Positions 1 through 6,665 of a DNA stretch of 17,741 nucleotides are shown here, piece after piece; positions within the stretch are counted from its first letter, which is position 1; every line of letters begins with the position of its first letter. The translations under genes were made by a program, and so were the position numbers. The stretch is taken from NCBI GenBank assembly GCA_023392995.1, contig JAEWMZ010000183.1, positions 1 through 17,741 on the forward strand. Direction: 5' to 3'. Below the pieces are notes generated by a model. It was not told where the DNA came from and did not search any database. It saw nothing but the letters and a program-made list of their open reading frames with translations. Origin of the DNA: Bacillota bacterium. Its GTDB lineage: Bacteria > Bacillota > Clostridia > Lachnospirales > Lachnospiraceae.

Positions 1-1263
1 AAATGGCACCCGGAGCATATGAAAAATCGATATAAATTATGGGTGGAAAATCTGAAATGGGATTGGTGTATTTCAAGACAAAGGTACTTTGGAGTTCCCA
101 TTCCGGTTTGGTATTGTAAAGACTGCAAAAAACCGATTTTCGCGGAGGAGGAACAACTTCCGGTTAACCCGTTAGAAGAGAAACCACGAAAGGCATGTGA
201 ATGCGGGTGTAATGAATTTGTTCCAGAGGAAGCAGTGTTGGATACTTGGGCAACCTCATCTGTATCGCCTTTGATCAATGCCAGGTATGGTGAAAAAGAC
301 GACAGATCCAAAGAGATACTTCCCATGGGAATGAGAAATCAGGCTCATGAAATTATTCGAACCTGGGCGTTTTACACGATCGTAAAGAGCTTATATCATA
401 CGGGGAAGATTCCATGGGAGAACATTATGATTAGCGGGTTTGTGCTGGCAAAACCGGGAGAAAAAATAAGTAAATCGAAAAATAATGATTCCAATACCCC
501 ATTGAATTTAATTGAACATCATTCTGCTGATGCAATAAGGTACTGGGCAGCAAACAGCAGACTTGGGACGGATACCTTTTTTAGTGAGGAGGAGCTGAAA
601 TTATCAAAAAGATTTATCACAAAGCTTTACAACGCAGCGAAATTCTCAATCCTGCAATTAAGTGATTATGAAAAACCGGAACATTATGATACCTCCAAGC
701 TTTTACCCATTGATCAATGGATACTGCAGCGAGTAAATGAAACTACGATTGCAGCTACAGGACTTTTAAATGATTACGAAATTGGCCAGGCGAGGCATGA
801 AATTGACCAGTTATTCTGGAAGGATTTTTGTGATTACTATATTGAGATTGTAAAGGAAAGACTTTATCAACCCGAGAAGCATGGCTTTGAGCAAAGATAT
901 TCCGGTCAATATGCTTTATATCATAGCTTGTTAGGTATATTAAAGCTTTATGCAATCTATACACCCTATGTTACGGAATATATTTATCAGGACTTTTATA
1001 AAAAGTATGAAAAGCTTACCTCAATTCACCAAATGACCTGGGCTACGGATGTTACACAAAGCATCTATATCGAATTTGGAGAGCATATAAAAGAGCTGAT
1101 TGGAGAAGTTCGTAGGAAAAAGACAGAGCAGCATATGTCCCTGAAGGATGAGCTGCCAGAACTTTTGATTACCTGTCCGAAAAAGTTCCGTGAGTTTTAT
1201 AGAAGTACCGAGCAAGATTTAAAGGCTTGTACGGCTGCGAAAAAGGTTGTTATTCGAAGCTAA
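1..1263 (+). CDS. valS: Valyl-tRNA synthetase, C-terminal part (5' end outside window)
   Basis: This class I aminoacyl-tRNA synthetase charges tRNA-Val in the cytoplasm. The reading frame is open from base 1, so the first visible ATG is not the start and about 420 C-terminal residues are seen. Visible motifs are WCISRQRYFGVPIPVWYC, a CKDC/CECGC zinc-type cysteine cluster, DTWATSS, and the ATP-binding signature GEKISKSKNN, followed by the helical anticodon-binding domain. The DTWATSS and GVPIPVWYC forms resemble the archaeal/Rickettsia type of ValRS rather than the E. coli type. The protein ends soon after the anticodon-binding domain, without an evident long C-terminal coiled-coil arm. A hairpin terminator follows directly. 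ValRS is preferred over IleRS because of the DTWATSS and FGVPIPVWYC wording. Identity is near certain; the subtype is recalled, not computed. Confidence 0.95.
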   Translation, partial: KWHPEHMKNRYKLWVENLKWDWCISRQRYFGVPIPVWYCKDCKKPIFAEEEQLPVNPLEEKPRKACECGCNEFVPEEAVLDTWATSSVSPLINARYGEKDDRSKEILPMGMRNQAHEIIRTWAFYTIVKSLYHTGKIPWENIMISGFVLAKPGEKISKSKNNDSNTPLNLIEHHSADAIRYWAANSRLGTDTFFSEEELKLSKRFITKLYNAAKFSILQLSDYEKPEHYDTSKLLPIDQWILQRVNETTIAATGLLNDYEIGQARHEIDQLFWKDFCDYYIEIVKERLYQPEKHGFEQRYSGQYALYHSLLGILKLYAIYTPYVTEYIYQDFYKKYEKLTSIHQMTWATDVTQSIYIEFGEHIKELIGEVRRKKTEQHMSLKDELPELLITCPKKFREFYRSTEQDLKACTAAKKVVIRS

Positions 1264-1272
1264 TCGGAAAAA

Positions 1273-1315
1273 GGACTCACCAGGGTGTATGACTTACTTA
1301 TGGTGAGTCCACTTT
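1273..1315 (+). terminator. Rho-independent terminator after valS
   Basis: A perfect 10-bp stem (GGACTCACCA with TGGTGAGTCC at 1301-1310) closes an 18-nt loop and is followed by a short T-rich stretch. It begins 10 bp after the valS stop codon. The T tract is modest, so efficiency may be partial. Confidence 0.75.
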
Positions 1316-1691
1316 TCATGAACGACTTTATATCGGGAGGGAACTCATTAGCAATTATTGAATGGCGAAAAATTGGTTTATACTTAAAAAGGTGTATTAT
1401 GGAAGTTAATATAGCGTATGAGAGGATAATATGTTATTCTAATACCAGCTGGTGAAATATGTATATCAAATTGAGTTCAAGTCTTACTTTGGAGAAATTT
1501 CAACAATTGTAAAATCGCAAGCTTAACTTCGGGGAAATTCAAACCTTGATTATAAGAAAAATATTGAAGTAAGGAAAGTAATTTATGAAAATTACTTCAT
1601 ATCAAGTAATAATAAACGACGATTACTATACTTAATTCACAGTCGGTGGAGATTGCGACTTAATCAAGAATATTAGAACGGGAGTATCTTA
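1316..1691. other. Non-coding region upstream of the lipoprotein gene
   Basis: I see no credible gene here. One possible sigma-A promoter is TTGGTT (1373-1378), 16 bp, TATTAT (1395-1400), which would give a leader of about 290 nt. A perfect hairpin with a 9-bp stem and ATGA loop lies at 1576-1597 (AAGTAATTT / AAATTACTT). An imperfect tandem repeat lies at 1481-1548. The promoter call is weak. Confidence 0.4.
1481..1548 (+). repeat. Imperfect tandem repeat of about 28 bp, two copies
   Basis: The stretch 1481-1509 (pattern CTTACTTTGGAGAAATTTCAA) recurs at 1521-1548 (CTTAACTTCGGGGAAATTCAA) with a few substitutions and indels, about 40 bp apart. It lies in the leader or promoter region of the lipoprotein gene. 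It could be a pair of protein-binding sites or an ordinary local duplication. Confidence 0.35.
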
Positions 1692-2474
1692 ATGAAAAAA
1701 CGTAAATTATTATCATTGATATTAGGAATTGTATTGGTCATAACATTATCAGGTTGTGAAAGCAAACAGAGTGAATCGTCAGAAACTACTCTTTCTACCA
1801 ACAGTGTAGCGAAGCAAAGTATCTCGCCTACAGACATGGTGGAAGATACCTCTCTTAATGATGAGTTTCTAGCATATGTTGAAGAAAATAAGCTTTCCGG
1901 TCTAATACCCGAAGGCTGTACGATGACAGCAGAGCATAAGGAGGACTTTATAAAATATTTTCAGCAGTTTGATGAAGTCACAAAGGGTTATATTATATTA
2001 CTTTTACAGGGGATAGCTGACAATACAATAATATTAGATGATGACACGAACGACCACCAATACGGAGTTTATCTTACGGGTTGTCAGTACTACTTATACG
2101 ATATGAATCAGGATGAAATACCTGAATTCATCTTGAGGACAGGTAGCTGTGAGGCGGATTATAAGTATACGGTCTTTACAATTGTTGAGGGTAAGCTGAT
2201 TCATTGCGGGGAACTTAGTGGTAGTCATTCCAGCCTCTATTCCTCCGAAGGAACTGGTAAATTCGTGCGCTATGAGGGGCAAATGGGTGTATATCATATT
2301 GATGTATCAACATTGGAAGGAACAACTCTTAAAACGAAAAATATCGCAGACGGTGTACTTGACTATGAGAAGAGTGAAGACTACCCTGAATTAGATAAAT
2401 ATAACTATGGAGATTTTAATCAGTTAATGGAGTTTAGTTCTATACCGACCCTTTTTATTGCTCCAGCAGGTTGA
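1692..2474 (+). CDS. Uncharacterised secreted lipoprotein
   Basis: The 260-aa product starts with MKKRK, a hydrophobic stretch and the lipobox LSGC, so Cys22 is the predicted lipid-anchored first residue of the mature protein on the outer face of the membrane. A Ser/Thr-rich linker (about 24-50) leads to a globular domain. That domain contains YDMNQDEIPEFI (about 137-148), an EF-hand-like acidic loop that often occurs in clostridial secreted proteins and may bind calcium. The start is supported by GGGAG about 8 bp upstream. I do not recognise the family and assign no function. The last 27 codons and about 80 bp downstream are repeated in decayed form at 11326-11487, on the far side of the dlt-like block. 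The gene lies immediately before that block but has its own spacing, so a functional link is unproven. Confidence 0.75.
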   Translation: MKKRKLLSLILGIVLVITLSGCESKQSESSETTLSTNSVAKQSISPTDMVEDTSLNDEFLAYVEENKLSGLIPEGCTMTAEHKEDFIKYFQQFDEVTKGYIILLLQGIADNTIILDDDTNDHQYGVYLTGCQYYLYDMNQDEIPEFILRTGSCEADYKYTVFTIVEGKLIHCGELSGSHSSLYSSEGTGKFVRYEGQMGVYHIDVSTLEGTTLKTKNIADGVLDYEKSEDYPELDKYNYGDFNQLMEFSSIPTLFIAPAG

Positions 2475-2553
2475 TGAAAGTATTAGCAAAACATATAACA
2501 GTATACCGAATTTTTAAGCATATTTGCAGTTAGAGTACCTCGCATTCATTTTA
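2391..2553 (+). repeat. Left copy of the ~165-bp direct repeat bracketing the dlt-like block
   Basis: This segment covers the last 28 codons of the lipoprotein gene plus the following untranslated DNA. It aligns with 11326-11487 at roughly 85% identity by eye, in the same orientation. Both copies include the phrase TATAACAGTATA and end at a shared GTTAGAGTACC...TTTTA stretch. Confidence 0.85.
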
Positions 2554-2881
2554 AAGGAAAACTCTTTTATGTATAGTTTAAGTGCACTTCGTTCAGAAAG
2601 CCTTGTTCGACGCCTTTGGAAGCAGGAGAGAGAGATTCAACCATCATTATTTGTATCATGGATATCACCCTCTTCTGTTTATATTGGACTGAATGGTGAT
2701 CTGCTGAAATCCTAACTCTCTGTATAAGCGAACAGTATATTCTATTGTTTCTATAACCTTATAACATAGGGTTTTCTTATTCCTTAATAATTCTTAATTT
2801 CCCCCATATAAAGTTGTTATTTCCGAAATAAATGTTATAATCAATCACAAAAAATATATAAAATGAGGAGGTTGATGATGA
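2475..2881. other. Non-coding region between the lipoprotein gene and the response regulator
   Basis: This holds the tail of the direct repeat to about 2553, then unassigned DNA, then the regulator promoter. A 63-codon open frame at 2524-2715 has no ribosome site, and its first 30 bp lie inside the repeat; I do not call it a gene. Just upstream of the promoter are repeated TTCTTA/TCCTTAA/TTCTTAA words at 2774-2797, the last two 10 bp apart. That is the kind of phasing OmpR-family regulators use. Confidence 0.5.
2814..2841 (+). promoter_or_regulatory. Sigma-A-type promoter for the two-component/dlt-like block
   Basis: TTGTTA (2814-2819), a 16-bp spacer and a perfect TATAAT (2836-2841) lie 40 bp upstream of the response-regulator start. 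Direct repeats of the TTCTTAA type at 2774-2797 could be an autoregulatory operator. The match is good; the operator idea is inference. Confidence 0.7.
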
Positions 2882-3595
2882 TTGAGTACTGTACATCAGA
2901 TATTAGTAGTTGATGATGATGCTGATATCAGAGAGGTTCTGCGTATCCAGTTAGAGAACAAAGGATACCTGGTGTCAGAAGCTGTAAACGGAAAAGAAGC
3001 CGTGGAAGCTGCCTCCAGGAATCAAGGTATTGACCTTTTTATTTTAGATATTATGATGCCCGAGTTATCCGGTACGGATGCCTGCGAAGAGATTCGCAGG
3101 ATCTCCTCTGCCCCTGTACTATTCCTAACCGCTAAGTCCAAAGAAAGCGACAAAGCCACAGCCTACGAAAACGGCGGAGATGATTACCTGGTAAAACCAT
3201 TTTCTCAGGCAGAGCTCCTAATGAAGGTTCAATCCCTTTTGCGAAGATATGTTGTATATAAAGGAAAGTCAGAAACAGCCTTCAACAATACGGAAATACA
3301 ACTACAGGATATATTAATTGATACCATCAATCATTCGGTTTATAGAGAGAATCAAAGGATAGATCTTACCGATACGGAGTTCCAGGTCTTAATGTACCTT
3401 CAGCAGAATAAAGGACATGCCAAGGATGCCCAGTCCATCTATGAGGGCGTCTGGAACGAAGCCTTTCTACCTGCTTCAACTAATACTATTATGGTGCATA
3501 TATTGAACCTCCGTAAAAAATTAGAGCTGGACTTTAACAACCCAACGATCATACGCACAGTCTGGGGAAAGGGTTACCAAATCGATGAAGCATAA
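2882..3595 (+). CDS. OmpR/VanR-family response regulator
   Basis: This 237-aa DNA-binding regulator has an N-terminal receiver domain (about 5-122) with acidic residues D11-D13, phosphoacceptor D56 in LDIMMP, T83 and K105 (LVKPF). A C-terminal winged-helix domain (about 140-235) ends in the typical RTVWGKGYQI. The start is TTG at 2882, immediately after an in-frame TGA. It is supported by GAGGAGG about 10 bp upstream; the nearby ATGs at 2875 and 2878 are out of frame. Its 3' end overlaps the kinase gene by 11 bp, so the two are translationally coupled. By analogy with DltR/DltS, encoded next to the dlt genes in Streptococcus agalactiae, it probably controls the downstream operon. That role is inferred from position only. 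Confidence 0.93.
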   Translation: MSTVHQILVVDDDADIREVLRIQLENKGYLVSEAVNGKEAVEAASRNQGIDLFILDIMMPELSGTDACEEIRRISSAPVLFLTAKSKESDKATAYENGGDDYLVKPFSQAELLMKVQSLLRRYVVYKGKSETAFNNTEIQLQDILIDTINHSVYRENQRIDLTDTEFQVLMYLQQNKGHAKDAQSIYEGVWNEAFLPASTNTIMVHILNLRKKLELDFNNPTIIRTVWGKGYQIDEA

Positions 3596-4946
3596 ATTCA
3601 TTTTTTCATTAAGGTATAAGCAGATATTCATATTGATAGCAGGTACTTTGTTAAGCCTTGGCATGTACTTTCTGGTACAGAATATCGGGAATTTTCTAGT
3701 GGAAAAAAATTACTTGAATCAAAAAGCAACAACAGATCGTCTAATCTATTATCAAGGTTCACTGAAAGACTATATTACCCGTAACCACATCTCTATAAAA
3801 GACATTGGTAAAATCTCTAAATGGGTAAAAAACCAGCAATATGTTTATCTGCTTATTTATGATGGTGACGAAATTCTCTATGAATCCGGGTATTGGGACG
3901 ATAAATTTAACTCTTATGAACTTACCGAAACCGCTAATGGGATAAATACGACAACAGGCGCAACACCTTCCCTGGGACAGACAGAAAATTATATCACCTT
4001 TAGTGACGGAACATACCTTGCCACAATTATGGATGCTTCATCCGAAAAATGGTTTAACATAATAACCTATGTTTCACTTGCCGTTTTTTTCTTCTTTTTG
4101 TTTTTGATTATTTTACTTTATAATCACCATATAATAGCCAGAATTATGCAATTATCAAAAGAAGTATCTTTAATAGAAAAGGGTAACATAGAGCAGCCCA
4201 TCTATCATAAGGGCAATGATGAGATTTCTCTTCTTGCCATAAATGCGGATAACATGAGACATTCGATCATTGCACGTCACAAAAGCGAGAAGGACGCCTG
4301 GGAAGCAAACAGTGAGCTGATTACTTCCATGTCCCATGACATCCGGACGCCCCTTACTTCATTAATCGGGTACTTGGAGATTTTAGCTTCCGGAAACTAC
4401 TCTTCCAAAGAGCAGTTTGATAAATATATCAAGAGCTGCAAGACAAAATCTGTTCAGTTAAAGGATTTATCGGATAAGCTCTTTCAGTACTTCCTGGTGT
4501 TTGGTAAGGAAAAGATCTCAATGCAGATGGGTACCTTTGATGTGGCAATTCTGTTTCAGCAGCTAATCAGTGAACATGTATTTGATTTAAACAATGCCGG
4601 ATTTCAGGTTAAGACAGAATTTCCGGAAGAATCCTGCACCATAACCGCTGATATACAGTATTTAAAACGATTGTTTGACAACCTGTTCTCTAACATTCGA
4701 AAGTATGCAGCTTCCGACGAAGAAGTTGCGATTACCAGCCAGATAAAAGGTAACGAGCTTACAATAAATATAGCAAACACGGTACGAGAGGATCACGTAT
4801 TTTTAGAAAGCACCAATATTGGACTAAAGACCTGTCAGAAAATTGTGGAACAGATGAATGGATTCTTAGTCATAAAGAAGAGTCCTTCAAACTTTGAGGT
4901 TAGACTTACCTTTCCGGTAAAACGGATTAATAAAAGTGCTCGCTGA
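3585..4946 (+). CDS. Membrane sensor histidine kinase
   Basis: The 453-aa partner of the preceding regulator has a transmembrane segment at about 13-33, an extracytoplasmic sensor region (about 35-157), a second transmembrane segment at about 158-179 and a HAMP-like linker. The dimerisation/phosphoacceptor motif SMSHDIRTPLTSL has H251 as the phosphorylated residue, and an ATPase domain follows. The N box is FDNLFSNIRKYA (365-376). The usual DxGxG G1 box is not visible: the matching stretch reads IANTVREDHVFLES. The G2 box is reduced to STNIGLKTC. Such degenerate ATP lids occur in some VanS-like kinases, so the protein may still be active. The large external domain fits sensing of a cell-envelope signal; the ligand is unknown. 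Confidence 0.92.
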   Translation: MKHKFIFSLRYKQIFILIAGTLLSLGMYFLVQNIGNFLVEKNYLNQKATTDRLIYYQGSLKDYITRNHISIKDIGKISKWVKNQQYVYLLIYDGDEILYESGYWDDKFNSYELTETANGINTTTGATPSLGQTENYITFSDGTYLATIMDASSEKWFNIITYVSLAVFFFFLFLIILLYNHHIIARIMQLSKEVSLIEKGNIEQPIYHKGNDEISLLAINADNMRHSIIARHKSEKDAWEANSELITSMSHDIRTPLTSLIGYLEILASGNYSSKEQFDKYIKSCKTKSVQLKDLSDKLFQYFLVFGKEKISMQMGTFDVAILFQQLISEHVFDLNNAGFQVKTEFPEESCTITADIQYLKRLFDNLFSNIRKYAASDEEVAITSQIKGNELTINIANTVREDHVFLESTNIGLKTCQKIVEQMNGFLVIKKSPSNFEVRLTFPVKRINKSAR

Positions 4947-4972
4947 TAACCTCCAAATAGAGGGTATATAAT
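4944..4972 (+). promoter_or_regulatory. Possible internal promoter before the dltA-like gene
   Basis: A perfect TATAAT at 4967-4972 is preceded, 17 bp upstream, by a poor -35 (TGATAA, 4944-4949). A small hairpin (CCTC/GAGG, 4950-4963) overlaps the spacer. If used, it would give the biosynthetic genes a transcript with a leader of about 100 nt separate from the regulatory genes. Confidence 0.35.
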
Positions 4973-5039
4973 ATGCGCTAAAGCCTATATATGGATATTA
5001 AGTTGAAAAACAAAAGATTGTTTTTTACTATAAATTCAG

Positions 5040-5066
5040 GAATATCCAGCACAAGATCGGATATTC
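5040..5066 (+). promoter_or_regulatory. Inverted repeat in the leader just before the dltA-like start
   Basis: GAATATCC (5040-5047) and GGATATTC (5059-5066) are perfect reverse complements separated by 11 nt. The right arm ends about 6 nt before the ribosome site GAAAGAGG and 15 nt before the ATG. It could be an RNA hairpin affecting translation or a DNA operator. The right arm also belongs to a sequence repeated before the dltD-like start (9756-9786). Confidence 0.45.
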
Positions 5067-5081
5067 ACGAAAGAGGTCAAT

Positions 5082-6611
5082 ATGAGAAATGTCTTAGAAT
5101 ATCTAGAGAATTCCGCAAAGGAATATCCAGAAAAAACAGCGATAGAGGATATGTATGGCCGATGCTCTTACAAAGAGCTATTAGAAAATGCCAAATGTAT
5201 CGGAACTTCTCTGATAAAAAAAGAACCCCCGGGAAAACCGGTAGCAGTCTTTATGGAAAAGAGTGTGGAAGCCTTAACTGCCTTTATGGGAATTGTATAT
5301 GCCGGCTGCTTTTACATCCTGATTAATCCCGAACAACCGCCCTTTCGCATTCAACAGATATTACAGGTGTCAGGGGCAGAGTGCATTATTACTCATAACA
5401 ATGCAGAAGAGCTGCTTCTTAATACCGCATTTACCGGACAGGTTCTTAGCTATCACGAGTTGCTGAATAACGGCATTGATGAAGGATATTTACAGCAGAT
5501 CAGAGATAGGGCACAGGATATTGACCCGCTCTACTGCAACTTCACCTCCGGCTCTACCGGTGTTCCAAAAGGAGTTTTAGTTAGCCATCGTTCGGTAATT
5601 GATTTTATGGAGTATTTTCCATCCCTCTTTTCTATAACGAAAGCGGATATCATCGGCAATCAGGCACCCTTTGATTTTGATGTATCCGTAAAAGATATAT
5701 ACTCCACACTGAAAGTGGGAGCCACCATGGTCATTATTCCGAAGAAGCTTTTCTCCATCCCCATGCAGCTTCTGGATTATCTCTGCGAGAAGAAGGTGAC
5801 CACTCTTATCTGGGCGGTATCGGCTCTTTGCATGATAACACAGTTAAAAGGATTTACTTATAAAGTCCCTGAGGCAGTAAATAAGGTTCTCTTCAGCGGC
5901 GAGGCAATGCCTGTAAAGCATTTGAAAATCTGGCAGAAGTACCTGCCAAAAGCTTCTTATGTAAATCTCTACGGACCTACAGAGATTACCTGTAACTGTA
6001 CCTATTACCGCATTACCAGAGAATTCGAACTGGATGAAAGCCTTCCGATCGGAAGAGCCTTCCCCAACGAAAAGGTTTTCCTGCTAGACGAAGAGGATAA
6101 AGAAATTACGACTCCCTTAGTAAGCGGTGAACTCTGTGTATCCGGTACAGCGCTGGCTCTTGGCTATTACAACAATGCCGAGCAGACCAGAAAGGCTTTT
6201 GTACAAAATCCTCTGAACACCCATTATATCGAGACAATTTATCGAACCGGCGACCTTGCCTTCTACGATGCGGATGGTGAACTATGCTTTGCAGGACGTA
6301 AGGATTTTCAGATAAAGCACATGGGGCACCGGATTGAACTGGAAGAAATTGAATTAATTATAAATAGTTACCCTGATATCCAAAGAGCCTGCTGCATCTT
6401 TGATACGAAAAAAAACCGAATTGCTGCATTTTACGTAGGCGGTCTGGAAGGAAAAGAGCTTCAGCAGAAAATGCAGGAATCCTTGCCGGTCTATATGATT
6501 CCAACTATTTATTACTCTTTGCCTGAACTGCCTATTACTGCCAACGGCAAAATTGACCGTAAGAAGCTGTTGGAGCAATGTAGTGTGAATAATGAAGGGC
6601 ACCGGAAGTGA
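5082..6611 (+). CDS. DltA-like amino-acid adenylation protein (carrier-protein ligase)
   Basis: The 509-aa stand-alone adenylation enzyme should activate an amino acid with ATP and load it on the small carrier protein encoded downstream. Core motifs are in order: FTSGSTGVPKG (154-164), APFDFDVSVKDI (195-206), NLYGPTE (295-301), YRTGDLA (387-393), GRKDFQIKHMGHR (405-417) and NGKIDRKKL (488-496) with catalytic K490. Length and layout match DltA, which loads D-Ala on DltC. Pocket positions differ. Asp200 (amino-group contact) is kept, but Lys204 replaces the DltA Met and Ser272 replaces the Cys linked to D-Ala selectivity. A by-eye specificity code is D-V-K-I-L-S-L-C-N-K. The substrate may therefore not be D-Ala, possibly an acidic amino acid. 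It heads the biosynthetic part of the operon. The ATG at 5082 has GAAAGAGG at good spacing. Confidence 0.9.
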   Translation: MRNVLEYLENSAKEYPEKTAIEDMYGRCSYKELLENAKCIGTSLIKKEPPGKPVAVFMEKSVEALTAFMGIVYAGCFYILINPEQPPFRIQQILQVSGAECIITHNNAEELLLNTAFTGQVLSYHELLNNGIDEGYLQQIRDRAQDIDPLYCNFTSGSTGVPKGVLVSHRSVIDFMEYFPSLFSITKADIIGNQAPFDFDVSVKDIYSTLKVGATMVIIPKKLFSIPMQLLDYLCEKKVTTLIWAVSALCMITQLKGFTYKVPEAVNKVLFSGEAMPVKHLKIWQKYLPKASYVNLYGPTEITCNCTYYRITREFELDESLPIGRAFPNEKVFLLDEEDKEITTPLVSGELCVSGTALALGYYNNAEQTRKAFVQNPLNTHYIETIYRTGDLAFYDADGELCFAGRKDFQIKHMGHRIELEEIELIINSYPDIQRACCIFDTKKNRIAAFYVGGLEGKELQQKMQESLPVYMIPTIYYSLPELPITANGKIDRKKLLEQCSVNNEGHRK

Positions 6612-6665
6612 TAAATAAATCTTTCGCACATAAAGCGGGAAAAATGCGCAGGAAAGAGGTTAAAC

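Noticed and set aside
2524..2715. 63-codon plus-strand open frame after the lipoprotein gene
   Set aside because: No ribosome site, non-ATG start inside the repeat tail and no recognisable protein; probably chance.
4991..5326. 111-codon open frame overlapping the dltA-like start
   Set aside because: It lies in another frame of the well-supported adenylation gene, lacks a ribosome site and has no family features.
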